Below are positions 23,352 to 30,753 of a stretch of DNA of 64,000 bases, piece by piece. Made by a program: the position numbers and the translations under genes. The stretch comes from Acidimicrobiaceae bacterium (lineage in GTDB: Bacteria > Actinomycetota > Acidimicrobiia > Acidimicrobiales > Poriferisodalaceae), in NCBI GenBank assembly GCA_002722565.1, contig PBMG01000007.1, forward strand, positions 106,423-170,422, read 5' to 3'. The notes beneath the pieces are model-generated. The model saw only the letters and a program-made list of their open reading frames with translations. It did not search any database and was not told the DNA's origin. Positions within the stretch are counted from its first letter, which is position 1, and every line of letters begins with the position of its first letter.

Positions 23352-25190
23352 GTGCCTCTCGACGATCTAAATGAACTAACCGGTCGAGTACTCGAAGATC
23401 GTTATCAGCTCACCGACTATTTAGGTCATTCCCAAGCTGCCACCGAGTATGCCGCAAATGATTTGGAAACCGGTGAGCAGGTATTAATCAAGATCTTTGG
23501 AGCCTCAATTTCTGAAGATATTGAATTTTCCAGACATCTTGCTGCAGACGCAACAACGTCGACATCAGTGTTGCACCCTTCTGTAGAGAGGGTTCACAAC
23601 TGGGGTAGATTTCAAGAAAGCGCGTATGTGGTTACCGAACAGCGTCTAGGTGTCACCTTAAAAACATTTCTAGATGCGGGGCAGTTCCTTAACCCGGCCC
23701 AAACATTGAAGCTGGGTATTGAGCTCGGGTCAGGGCTAGAAGAGCTTCATCGTCAAGGACTCTGCCACGGCGATATTTCGCCCAACAACGTAATTCTAAG
23801 GTTGGACGGCTCTGCGAAGCTTTCGTCTATTTACCTAGCCAATGCACTAACAGCGGCTGAAGCAGGACGCCTCGAATTAGTGGGAACTGGCCTCGAAGAG
23901 CGTTTGCACGAGTTCCAAGCTCCGGAATTTAGAAGTGGCATTCACCACCGTAAGGCCGATGTGTATTCGCTAGCGATGACGCTTCGCGCGGCGCAAGGGC
24001 TAGTGCCAGTTGCTTCTGACTCCACTAAAGAATCAAGGCGCACCGAGGTATCAGACTTTGCGTATGTCAAAGAGGTTCTTGAGCTAGCCCTGACCTCGGA
24101 CCCGGACCTTCGTTGTGATGTCAAGATTCTGGTCGAAGGCCTAATCGGTGCAGCTCGGGATTTTGCGAAACCAATGCCCATCGAACTTCCTGAATCCCTT
24201 GTAGGGCAGGCTTCGGCAGGAAATTCAGATAGGCGAAGTATGTTGGCTGCAGCACCTGTTATTGGTCAAGTTCGTTGGCGACCTGCATCGAGACTGGGTG
24301 TCTCAGCGATCGCTGTTCTAATAGCGCTCTCTGCTGTTGCTGCCTGGGCGGTAAGTAGCGTCCGTCCGCAAGGCGTCGTTAGCCATGAGGTAGCTGAGTA
24401 CACCGGGCGTACGATTGGCGAAGTTAGGGCAATCGCCGATTCGATTTCTTGGGTTCTTGACGAGGACCAGATACGGACCGACGAAGTACCCGCAGGAATT
24501 GTGATAGCGCAGCGGCCGGAGGCTGGGACTCGCCTATCTGAAGGGGCGATGCTCGTTGTCGAAGTTGCGAGCGGACCCCGGCTCCGTATGACCCCGGTTG
24601 TTTTGGGGTTGTCAACAGAGGCGGCATCAGCTCGTCTTGTAGCTAAAGGTTTCGAAGTTGATCTTGTACAACCACTGTACGACGAGATTATTTCGCCCGG
24701 CGAAGTGATCAAGCTAACGATTGACGGTGAAACGGCTTTGGGCGGGTCTCTCAGAGAACCTGGCACTAGAGCCGTCTTGGTTGTTTCTGGGGGTCCTGTT
24801 CCTCGGTCCGTGCCGCAATTGAAAGGTCTTGATCTAAGAGCAGCGGAACGAACACTGGACTCCGTTCAGCTAACTCTCGCTCGACCATTGACTTATGAGA
24901 TCAGCGAGTCTGTCCCCGAAGGAGCGGTGATCCGGCAGAGTTTGATCGCAGGCTTACTGGTAGACCGCAGTTCTCTCGTGTCGTTGACGGTTTCCGCAGG
25001 CCCCGACCGTCGAGAGGTACCCGATATGCGCGGTCTCAATGTCACGGAGGCAAGAGAACGCCTGACCGAAGTTGGATTGACGTTAGGAGATGTTACGGGC
25101 GAAGGAGAGGTAGTGCAGGCTACAGAACCAGCTGCTGGGACTATGTTGGCGCCGAACTCTGCTGTGGTTTTGTGGGCTCCTGCTGACTGA
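23352..25190 (+). CDS. PASTA-domain membrane protein with a degenerate Ser/Thr kinase domain
   Basis: Domain order is that of PknB/Stk kinases: a kinase-like domain (about residues 18-270), one transmembrane helix (about 316-336) and four PASTA repeats (345-612) outside the cell, which in PknB bind peptidoglycan fragments. The kinase domain keeps Lys47 (LIKIF), Asp141 in HGDISPNN and the APE-like QAPEF. It lacks the Gly-rich loop (LGHSQAATEY), and the DFG motif reads SIY at 159-161, so the metal-binding Asp is Ser159. It is probably a pseudokinase that senses the cell wall. GTG start at 23352. Confidence 0.8.
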   Translation: MPLDDLNELTGRVLEDRYQLTDYLGHSQAATEYAANDLETGEQVLIKIFGASISEDIEFSRHLAADATTSTSVLHPSVERVHNWGRFQESAYVVTEQRLGVTLKTFLDAGQFLNPAQTLKLGIELGSGLEELHRQGLCHGDISPNNVILRLDGSAKLSSIYLANALTAAEAGRLELVGTGLEERLHEFQAPEFRSGIHHRKADVYSLAMTLRAAQGLVPVASDSTKESRRTEVSDFAYVKEVLELALTSDPDLRCDVKILVEGLIGAARDFAKPMPIELPESLVGQASAGNSDRRSMLAAAPVIGQVRWRPASRLGVSAIAVLIALSAVAAWAVSSVRPQGVVSHEVAEYTGRTIGEVRAIADSISWVLDEDQIRTDEVPAGIVIAQRPEAGTRLSEGAMLVVEVASGPRLRMTPVVLGLSTEAASARLVAKGFEVDLVQPLYDEIISPGEVIKLTIDGETALGGSLREPGTRAVLVVSGGPVPRSVPQLKGLDLRAAERTLDSVQLTLARPLTYEISESVPEGAVIRQSLIAGLLVDRSSLVSLTVSAGPDRREVPDMRGLNVTEARERLTEVGLTLGDVTGEGEVVQATEPAAGTMLAPNSAVVLWAPAD

Positions 25191-25239
25191 TAATCGAGAG
25201 TTGTCAGGTTTTGTCGAATTGGAAGCGACGTAGGTCCCG

Positions 25240-25252
25240 TAGAATTCTCTAG
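25240..25252 (+). promoter_or_regulatory. Possible -10 box giving a leaderless ferredoxin mRNA
   Basis: TAGAAT (25240-25245) matches the -10 consensus in five of six bases and ends seven bases before the ATG at 25253. There is no Shine-Dalgarno sequence between them, so transcription would begin on or next to the start codon. A convincing -35 box is not seen (TTGGAA lies at a 15-base spacing). Confidence 0.35.
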
Positions 25253-25576
25253 ATGGCATCGGGTAACACTCCAGCGAGGCTGGCGCGAATAGAAAATCGC
25301 GAACGAAACGAGAAATGGCCGAACCCCCCGATGTATATAGAGATGTCGGAGTGCATTAACTGCGATGCCTGTTTACGAGCATGCCCACCAAACTTTGGCG
25401 CGATCTTTAATCATGGTATTGATGTGATCATCCTGCCGGAACTGTGTTCTGGATGCGATAAATGTTTAGAGCCATGTCCCGTAGATTGTATTTATCCCCT
25501 TGTCACGGAGAATTGGGATCCTTCGCCAGAAGAATGGTGGCAAGAACCGTTGAGCGTAAACGATCCGTATATGTGA
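25253..25576 (+). CDS. 2[4Fe-4S] ferredoxin
   Basis: A 107-residue electron carrier with two complete cluster motifs: CINCDACLRACP at about residues 36-47 and CSGCDKCLEPCP at about 66-77, each C-x2-C-x2-C-x3-C-P. The N-terminal 28 residues are basic and the C-terminal tail (about 25 residues, Trp-rich with EEWWQEP) is unusual for small ferredoxins. The redox partner is not in the window. It is 22 bases upstream of gatC on the same strand but has its own possible promoter. Confidence 0.88.
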   Translation: MASGNTPARLARIENRERNEKWPNPPMYIEMSECINCDACLRACPPNFGAIFNHGIDVIILPELCSGCDKCLEPCPVDCIYPLVTENWDPSPEEWWQEPLSVNDPYM

Positions 25577-25598
25577 ACTGCTTTGGAGGTTAGGCATT

Positions 25599-25901
25599 AT
25601 GAATCAACCACTTTCGCAAGATGTTGTTGCCCACATTGCTTCACTCGCGCGCATCGACCTTTCTCAAGACGAGATATCTCACTTCACCGAACATCTGAAG
25701 AAAATTCTTGATCATGTAAGACAGTTAGAGGATCTTGATCTTGACTCTGTGGAAGCAATGTCACATCCCTACCCCTTATCGAATGTTCTAAGGGATGACG
25801 TAGTGGGACCGACTTTTGAGCCCCAAGAAGTATTAGTCCAAGCACCTGATGTGGCAGATGGCCAATTTCGTGTGCCCCCTATATTGGGAGATCCATCTTG
25901 A
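25599..25901 (+). CDS. gatC: Glu-tRNA(Gln)/Asp-tRNA(Asn) amidotransferase subunit C
   Basis: The small belt subunit that holds GatA and GatB together. The 100 residues show the family start VVAHIASLARIDLSQDEI, then LKKILDHVRQLEDLDLDSVEAMSHP and the end FRVPPILGDPS. GGAGG at 25585-25589 precedes the ATG by nine bases. Its stop overlaps the gatA start by four bases, giving a coupled gatCAB operon. Confidence 0.93.
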   Translation: MNQPLSQDVVAHIASLARIDLSQDEISHFTEHLKKILDHVRQLEDLDLDSVEAMSHPYPLSNVLRDDVVGPTFEPQEVLVQAPDVADGQFRVPPILGDPS

Positions 25902-27328
25902 ATTCAGCTCGAGAATTGGCATCGGATGTTCGAGAATCGCGCCAGACAGCGCTTCAGGTCTTAGAAGACTTTCTCAAAAATATCGATGACAAAGAAGAAG
26001 ATGTTCATGCCTTCAACGTTGTGGACCGCGAAAATGCGATTGAGGCCGCAGCGAAGATTGATGAAACCCTTGCTGCTGGGCATGACCCAGGTCCATTGGC
26101 TGGGGTGCCGGTGGCCCTAAAAGACAATTTATGTACTCGAAATCTCGCTACTACTTGTTCTTCTCGGATTTTGGAGGGATGGAAGCCACCATATGATGCG
26201 ACCGTGGTTGAGCGTCTGCGAGCTGCAGGAGCTGTGATCATTGGAAAAACAAATCTTGACGAGTTTGCTATGGGTAGTTCGACCGAACATTCTGCGTTCG
26301 GCCCAACACACAACCCTCACGACCTAGCGCGGGTGCCAGGTGGTTCCAGTGGCGGATCAGCAGCTGCTGTAGCGGCAGGTTTCGCGCCGATTGCTTTGGG
26401 CTCTGACACGGGGGGATCAATTCGTCAACCGGCAGCTTTATGCGGGGTGGTGGGTGTGAAACCGACCTATGGGCTAGTCAGTCGGTATGGCCTAGTCGCT
26501 TTCGCATCTTCGTTCGACCAGATAGGCCCGTTTGCGAACGATGTTGCTGACGCGGCACTAGTGCTGGAAACAATCGGAGGGCATGATCCGCTTGACAGCA
26601 CCTCGATCCCCTCCCCACCACCCAGCCTGAGCGGTGGTCTGTCCAGTGGAGTTGAAGGTCTTCGAGTGGGTCTGGTTTCGGAGCTGTTGGAAGGCATCGA
26701 TGAAGATGTTGTTGAACAGGTTCATCAAACAGCTGATGCGTTAAGGGCTGGGGGAGCCGTTGTGGATTTGGTTTCGATACCGGCAGTCGAATACGGACTT
26801 ACTGCCTATTACTTGATCGCGCCGGCCGAGGCTTCAAGCAACCTTGCAAGGTACGACGGCGTCCGATATGGCATGAGAGCCGAAGGTAATGAGGTGGCAG
26901 AGATGAATGCTGCTACCAGACGGCAAGGATTCGGCGATGAAGTTATTGCGAGAGTGATGTTGGGAACCTTTGCGCTCAGCGCCGGCTACTACGACGCCTT
27001 TTATGGCAAAGCACAAAAAGTGAGAACACTAACGCGACAAGATTTTGATTCGGCCTACGCAAAGCACGACATTTTGCTGTCGCCCACATCACCGTCAGTA
27101 GCTTTTAGATTTGGTGAGCGATCGGATCCGATGACCATGTATCGCTGTGATACCTGCACCGTTCCTAGCAATTTGGTTGGTGATCCCGCTATATCTGTTC
27201 CCTATGGAACAGGTGAGGGCGGAATGCCAGTCGGGGTTCAAGTAATGGCCCCACAGTTAGGTGAATCTCAGATGTTTCGAGTGGCGTCGTTCATTGAGTC
27301 GCAAGCGCCAAAGCGAGATGCCGCATGA
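25898..27328 (+). CDS. gatA: Glu-tRNA(Gln)/Asp-tRNA(Asn) amidotransferase subunit A
   Basis: Amidase-signature glutaminase that releases ammonia for transamidation of misacylated tRNA. The Ser-cisSer-Lys triad is visible: Lys in GVPVALKDNL, the Ser-rich loop GGSSGGSAAAVAAG and the nucleophile region GSDTGGSIRQPA. The 476 residues are normal. The start codon is an unusual TTG at 25898 that overlaps the gatC stop (TTGA); no better start is present at the expected position. The gatB start overlaps its end. Confidence 0.95.
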   Translation: MNSARELASDVRESRQTALQVLEDFLKNIDDKEEDVHAFNVVDRENAIEAAAKIDETLAAGHDPGPLAGVPVALKDNLCTRNLATTCSSRILEGWKPPYDATVVERLRAAGAVIIGKTNLDEFAMGSSTEHSAFGPTHNPHDLARVPGGSSGGSAAAVAAGFAPIALGSDTGGSIRQPAALCGVVGVKPTYGLVSRYGLVAFASSFDQIGPFANDVADAALVLETIGGHDPLDSTSIPSPPPSLSGGLSSGVEGLRVGLVSELLEGIDEDVVEQVHQTADALRAGGAVVDLVSIPAVEYGLTAYYLIAPAEASSNLARYDGVRYGMRAEGNEVAEMNAATRRQGFGDEVIARVMLGTFALSAGYYDAFYGKAQKVRTLTRQDFDSAYAKHDILLSPTSPSVAFRFGERSDPMTMYRCDTCTVPSNLVGDPAISVPYGTGEGGMPVGVQVMAPQLGESQMFRVASFIESQAPKRDAA

Positions 27329-28731
27329 GTGACTGGGAAGTTGTAGTCGGGTTAGAGGTTCACGTTGAATTAGCCACAGAAACCAAATTGTTTTCGCACG
27401 CCCCTAACCGGTTCGGGGACGAACCGAATACAAATATCACGCCGGTCTGTCTTGGGTTGCCGGGATCCTTACCGGTGCTGAATCGTCGCGCAGTCGAACT
27501 TGCCATGACGATTGGTATAGCTCTGGGTTGCGAAATCCAGCCATCAGTTTTTCACCGCAAAAACTATTTCTATCCTGATATGCCTAAGGATTATCAGGTA
27601 AGTCAGTATGACCGTCCTATCTGTGCCGATGGTGCCTTGGATCTGCCGAATGGGACTCGAATAGGTATTGAACGTGCTCACCTTGAGGAAGATGCGGGAA
27701 AGACCACACATATTGGGGGCAGTGATGGTCGAATCCATGGAGCAGAAGAAGCCTTAGTCGACTACAACCGAGCCGGTGTCCCTCTTTTAGAGGTTGTATC
27801 CAGACCGGATATTAGATCGGCAGAAGATGCCAGGGCCTACGTTGAAGAACTCCGGGCAATACTGATTGCCACCAAGGCTTCAGAAGCGCGGTTAGAGGAA
27901 GGGTCAATGCGTGTTGATGCCAACGTGAGTGTGCGACCCGTTGGTTCACAAGAGCTTCGAACCCGTTGTGAAATAAAAAATCTAAATTCCCTGAGGTCTC
28001 TGCAACGTGCGGTCACCTACGAAGCTGAGCGTCATATCAATCTCTATGAGGCTGGTGAGGAACCAGTGCAAGAAACTCGACATTGGTCAGAAGAGGGCAG
28101 AACGCACACCTTACGATCAAAGGAGGAAGCGAACGATTATCGGTATTTCCCGGAACCCGACTTGGTGTTACTTGACCCCGACGCGGAGTGGATTCAAGAA
28201 ATTGCGGCTGCCATGCCTGAGCTTCCGGCTCAGCTAAGAGAGAAAATTGTTGCTAAAGCTAACGTTGATATGGAAACTGCAGCCACCGTCGTGAGCAGGG
28301 GGTTGGCCGAACTGGTCTTGGAAGCAATAAGTCATGGGGCTGACCCTGGACGAGCTATTACACACGCGGTGCAGAATCTGGCAATTCAAGGAGCGGACAA
28401 GCTAAATCCAAAGCATTTTGCTGAATTAACAGATATGGAAAGTTCCGGTGCTTTGACGGCTACACAAAGCAAGCAGATCCTCGTCGAGATGGTCGAAAGC
28501 GAACTTGACCCGGCTTCTATAGCGCAGAAACACGGATTCGAATCAATGGATTCGAGCGAGCTCGAAGAGCTAGTTGATATTGCTATTGCCGAGAATCCAG
28601 ATGCCTGGGAGAAGTTTTGTGGAGGGGAAGAAAAGGTCCAGGGAGTATTCGTAGGAGCTGTGATGAAGGCATCCAAAGGACAAGCCGACGGAAAAGCAGT
28701 TTCGACAATTCTTCGAAAACGCCGGGACTAA
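27325..28731 (+). CDS. gatB: Glu-tRNA(Gln)/Asp-tRNA(Asn) amidotransferase subunit B
   Basis: Kinase-amidase subunit that binds the misacylated tRNA, activates the carboxylate with ATP and adds ammonia. The 468 residues carry GLEVHVELATETKLFS, the family signature RKNYFYPDMPKDYQVSQYD and the C-terminal YqeY-like tail ending GKAVSTILRKR. The start overlaps gatA by four bases. With tRNA-Gln next to gltX in the same window and no glnS seen here, it fits the indirect Gln-tRNA route. Confidence 0.96.
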   Translation: MSDWEVVVGLEVHVELATETKLFSHAPNRFGDEPNTNITPVCLGLPGSLPVLNRRAVELAMTIGIALGCEIQPSVFHRKNYFYPDMPKDYQVSQYDRPICADGALDLPNGTRIGIERAHLEEDAGKTTHIGGSDGRIHGAEEALVDYNRAGVPLLEVVSRPDIRSAEDARAYVEELRAILIATKASEARLEEGSMRVDANVSVRPVGSQELRTRCEIKNLNSLRSLQRAVTYEAERHINLYEAGEEPVQETRHWSEEGRTHTLRSKEEANDYRYFPEPDLVLLDPDAEWIQEIAAAMPELPAQLREKIVAKANVDMETAATVVSRGLAELVLEAISHGADPGRAITHAVQNLAIQGADKLNPKHFAELTDMESSGALTATQSKQILVEMVESELDPASIAQKHGFESMDSSELEELVDIAIAENPDAWEKFCGGEEKVQGVFVGAVMKASKGQADGKAVSTILRKRRD

Positions 28732-28746
28732 ATTTTCTGAGCAGAG

Positions 28747-29154
28747 CTATTTGACTATTGGCGGCAGTTTCCGCGCTTGGTCTACCCAGCTAGCTACCTC
28801 TTTTGCAGCAGGTAGACGATTTACTAGTCGCTTCCTACGTTTCTTGTCCTCCGCCACTAGCGATTCATGCAGGTGGGCGGGTCGACTTTTTCTAAGTTTG
28901 CGAATGGAATCGATGCCTGCAGCTTCGAGAAGTTCGGAATAGCGGGTAGAAATACCATGAATACGCATGAGATCCGCTTTGTGAACCCATTCAAGGACTC
29001 GGCCGTCCGAAACCCCGACTGTCTCGGCCACGATTCGCCGCCCCTTCTTAGTAGCGCCAGCCTCGAGTAACGCTCGACAAGACCAAAGATCAGCGGCTTT
29101 GAGGCGTGAGCGGTGACGAACGCCGATGTCCTCGATCGCCTCGATCGATGGCAT
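28747..29154 (-). CDS. DUF4332 helix-hairpin-helix protein
   Basis: A 135-residue protein with the DUF4332 layout: IEAIEDIGVRHRSRLKAA, LLEAGATKKGRRIVAETVG, LEWVHKADLMRIHGI, YSELLEAAGIDSIRKL and a closing LPAAKEVASWVDQARKLP. These are two helix-hairpin-helix units, so nucleic acid binding is likely, but the function of the family is not known. It converges on gatB with 15 bases between. The next gene on the same strand lies 73 bases upstream. Confidence 0.75.
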   Translation of the reverse strand: MPSIEAIEDIGVRHRSRLKAADLWSCRALLEAGATKKGRRIVAETVGVSDGRVLEWVHKADLMRIHGISTRYSELLEAAGIDSIRKLRKSRPAHLHESLVAEDKKRRKRLVNRLPAAKEVASWVDQARKLPPIVK

Positions 29155-29227
29155 AACAACCCCTAGCTCCCTATTGCTGGGTCAGTTAGTAGTGATTTCA
29201 CTTTACGAACTTTGTCAGTTGAAGGCA

Positions 29228-30493
29228 TCATTTGGAACTACTTAGTAGCCAGATTCCGTTGGCTAGGTCAACGACATAGAGGTTCCCTTTAGAATCGCGA
29301 CCAAATGACACTGGCTGATCAACAAACAATGGAAGAGAAGTCACTTCAGACTGTTCATCTGGGTCGAGCGTCATCAGTTGACCTCCACACATATCGGTAA
29401 AGATGTAACGGTTCTTTAGCGATTTATGAGATGCATTCCGAAGAACAAAACCTCCGATGATCGCGCATCGGCCCCGACCATGTCGATATTCAAAATTTGG
29501 CGCTCGCAGCGACCTAGATGGTTGACCCATAAATGATCTCGAACCCTCGACCAGATTCCAACCCAAATTCGCGCCAGCTTCATCTGGTGATAGCACGTTG
29601 ATTTCTTCTACACATTGTTGACCTAAATCCGCTACCCAAAGATCTCCGGTTACTTCATCGAAAGAGAACCGGAATGGATTGCGAACACCATTGACCCAGA
29701 TTCGGGGGTCAGAATTAGGACCTAAGTCTGGATTGTTGGGAGAAGGCCAATGGGGCGGCCATGCCACAGGGTCAACAGAGATTCGAAGAATTGATCCTAA
29801 AGGGGTTGAAAGGTCTTGTCCGTGGCCGTAAGGGTCGCCTAAGCCGCCTCCATCACCGAATGAGATCAGCAGGTTTTCTTGGCTGTCGAAAACTAAATCA
29901 CCTCCGTTGTGCATCGCCGATGGTTGATCTACCACCATAATTTCGACCTCGGGCCCGACACTGGTTATGTCTGAACCCAGCGAATGAGCTGATAACACGC
30001 TCGAACCGTCTCTATCTGTTCTGTTGAGGTAGAGCCAGCGAGCATCCGGCGAAACTGCCATACCCAAAAGTCCTTGGTCCATCTCGATGCTGGTATCGGA
30101 GGAAAGGTCAAGGACTGGCTTAGCCACTAGTTCGCCAGATGTGAACGCATAGACCAGACCAGTTCTCTCCGCGACGTATCCTTCGCTGGTATCAAGGAAG
30201 GCGATGGAGATAGCCCCTGGTAGATCGATGAATACTGAAAGTTCCAGATCTTTGGCCGTGCTTGCTGTGGGTTCGAGCTCAGGAATGTTGTTAGGGCAAG
30301 GCTCATTAGAAAGAACAAATTCTCTGGAATCTTGAGAAGGGATCGAGGGTTGCGCCTCTGGTTGCCAACGGATCTCCTCTCGGCGGCTAGCTGCGCTTCC
30401 AGAATCTGAGGAGGGCATTTGCAATATTGCGATCGCAGCGATCACTGCGAAGCTCAAAAACATTAAGCGGGTGGTGCCTGACAATGGTGCCAT
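29228..30493 (-). CDS. Membrane-anchored PQQ-type glucose/sorbosone dehydrogenase-like protein
   Basis: A 421-residue protein with an N-terminal anchor helix (about residues 9-26, LMFLSFAVIAAIAIL) and a six-bladed beta-propeller of the GSDH family outside the cell. Blade motifs seen are EMDQGLLGMAVSP, HNGGDLVFDSQENLLISFGD, WVNGVRNPFRFSFD and LWVADLGQQCVEEIN. Family members oxidise sugars with PQQ, although many relatives (HHIP-like) have no known activity; the same caution applies here. It is divergent from the ilvBNC leader region. Confidence 0.78.
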   Translation of the reverse strand: MAPLSGTTRLMFLSFAVIAAIAILQMPSSDSGSAASRREEIRWQPEAQPSIPSQDSREFVLSNEPCPNNIPELEPTASTAKDLELSVFIDLPGAISIAFLDTSEGYVAERTGLVYAFTSGELVAKPVLDLSSDTSIEMDQGLLGMAVSPDARWLYLNRTDRDGSSVLSAHSLGSDITSVGPEVEIMVVDQPSAMHNGGDLVFDSQENLLISFGDGGGLGDPYGHGQDLSTPLGSILRISVDPVAWPPHWPSPNNPDLGPNSDPRIWVNGVRNPFRFSFDEVTGDLWVADLGQQCVEEINVLSPDEAGANLGWNLVEGSRSFMGQPSRSLRAPNFEYRHGRGRCAIIGGFVLRNASHKSLKNRYIFTDMCGGQLMTLDPDEQSEVTSLPLFVDQPVSFGRDSKGNLYVVDLANGIWLLSSSK

Positions 30494-30552
30494 TAGAGCT
30501 TGAATCTAGCTGTGAGTTCAGCAAACGGGAGTGAGAGTTATCGCTTCTGAAG

Positions 30553-30581
30553 TTGCGACTCGCAATTCGCGCCGCCAAAAT
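30553..30581 (+). promoter_or_regulatory. Putative ilvBNC promoter
   Basis: TTGCGA (30553-30558) and CAAAAT (30576-30581) are separated by exactly 17 bases, each matching the sigma70-type consensus in four of six positions. The start site expected about seven bases downstream falls on the GTG at 30588, which opens the leader peptide. The same geometry is seen before leuB, which supports both. Confidence 0.45.
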
Positions 30582-30587
30582 GGCTCT

Positions 30588-30644
30588 GTGCGATCTAATA
30601 AGGACCGGACCAGCGTTAGCCGCTTTCTCGTAGTATCAACGTAA
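30588..30644 (+). CDS. Putative ilvBNC leader peptide
   Basis: Eighteen codons from GTG to TAA read MRSNKDRTSVSRFLVVST. The Phe-Leu-Val-Val-Ser-Thr end places Leu and two Val codons (CTC GTA GTA, 30627-30635) at the 5' arm of a downstream hairpin. This is the layout of transcription attenuators, and it resembles the ilvBNC leader of Corynebacterium, which also ends with consecutive Val codons after Arg-Leu. There is no ribosome site, but the predicted transcript start is the GTG itself (leaderless). A longer in-frame reading from a GTG at 30531 is possible. Confidence 0.5.
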   Translation: MRSNKDRTSVSRFLVVST

Positions 30645-30657
30645 GCGGGTACTACGA
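30628..30657 (+). promoter_or_regulatory. Leader hairpin overlapping the Leu-Val-Val codons
   Basis: TCGTAGTA (30628-30635) pairs perfectly with TACTACGA (30650-30657) across a 14-base loop. The 5' arm is made of the CTC-GTA-GTA control codons. A competing smaller stem (CGGG 30646-30649 with CCCG 30659-30662) would use bases of the same region, so translation of the leader can shift the fold. This matches a pause or 1:2 hairpin in an attenuator. Confidence 0.5.
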
Positions 30658-30668
30658 TCCCGTTTGTT

Positions 30669-30697
30669 AATGGTCCCCTAGGGGACCATTTGCGTTT
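30669..30697 (+). terminator. ilvBNC attenuator terminator hairpin
   Basis: A perfect 22-base palindrome at 30669-30690 (AATGGTCCCC and its complement) forms a strong stem and is followed by TGCGTTT, a weak T-rich tract. It lies 24 bases after the leader peptide stop and 63 bases before the ilvB start. It is most simply the attenuator terminator. The short T-tract is a reason for caution. Confidence 0.5.
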
Positions 30698-30753
30698 ACA
30701 GGTCATACTTAACACCCCTTAGTAATCAACAATTTGTCATTAGGAGAAGATCG

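Noticed and set aside
30494-30753. T-box riboswitch before ilvB
   Set aside because: No conserved T-box sequence or specifier loop is seen; the short peptide with Leu-Val codons and the hairpins fit a ribosome-mediated attenuator better.
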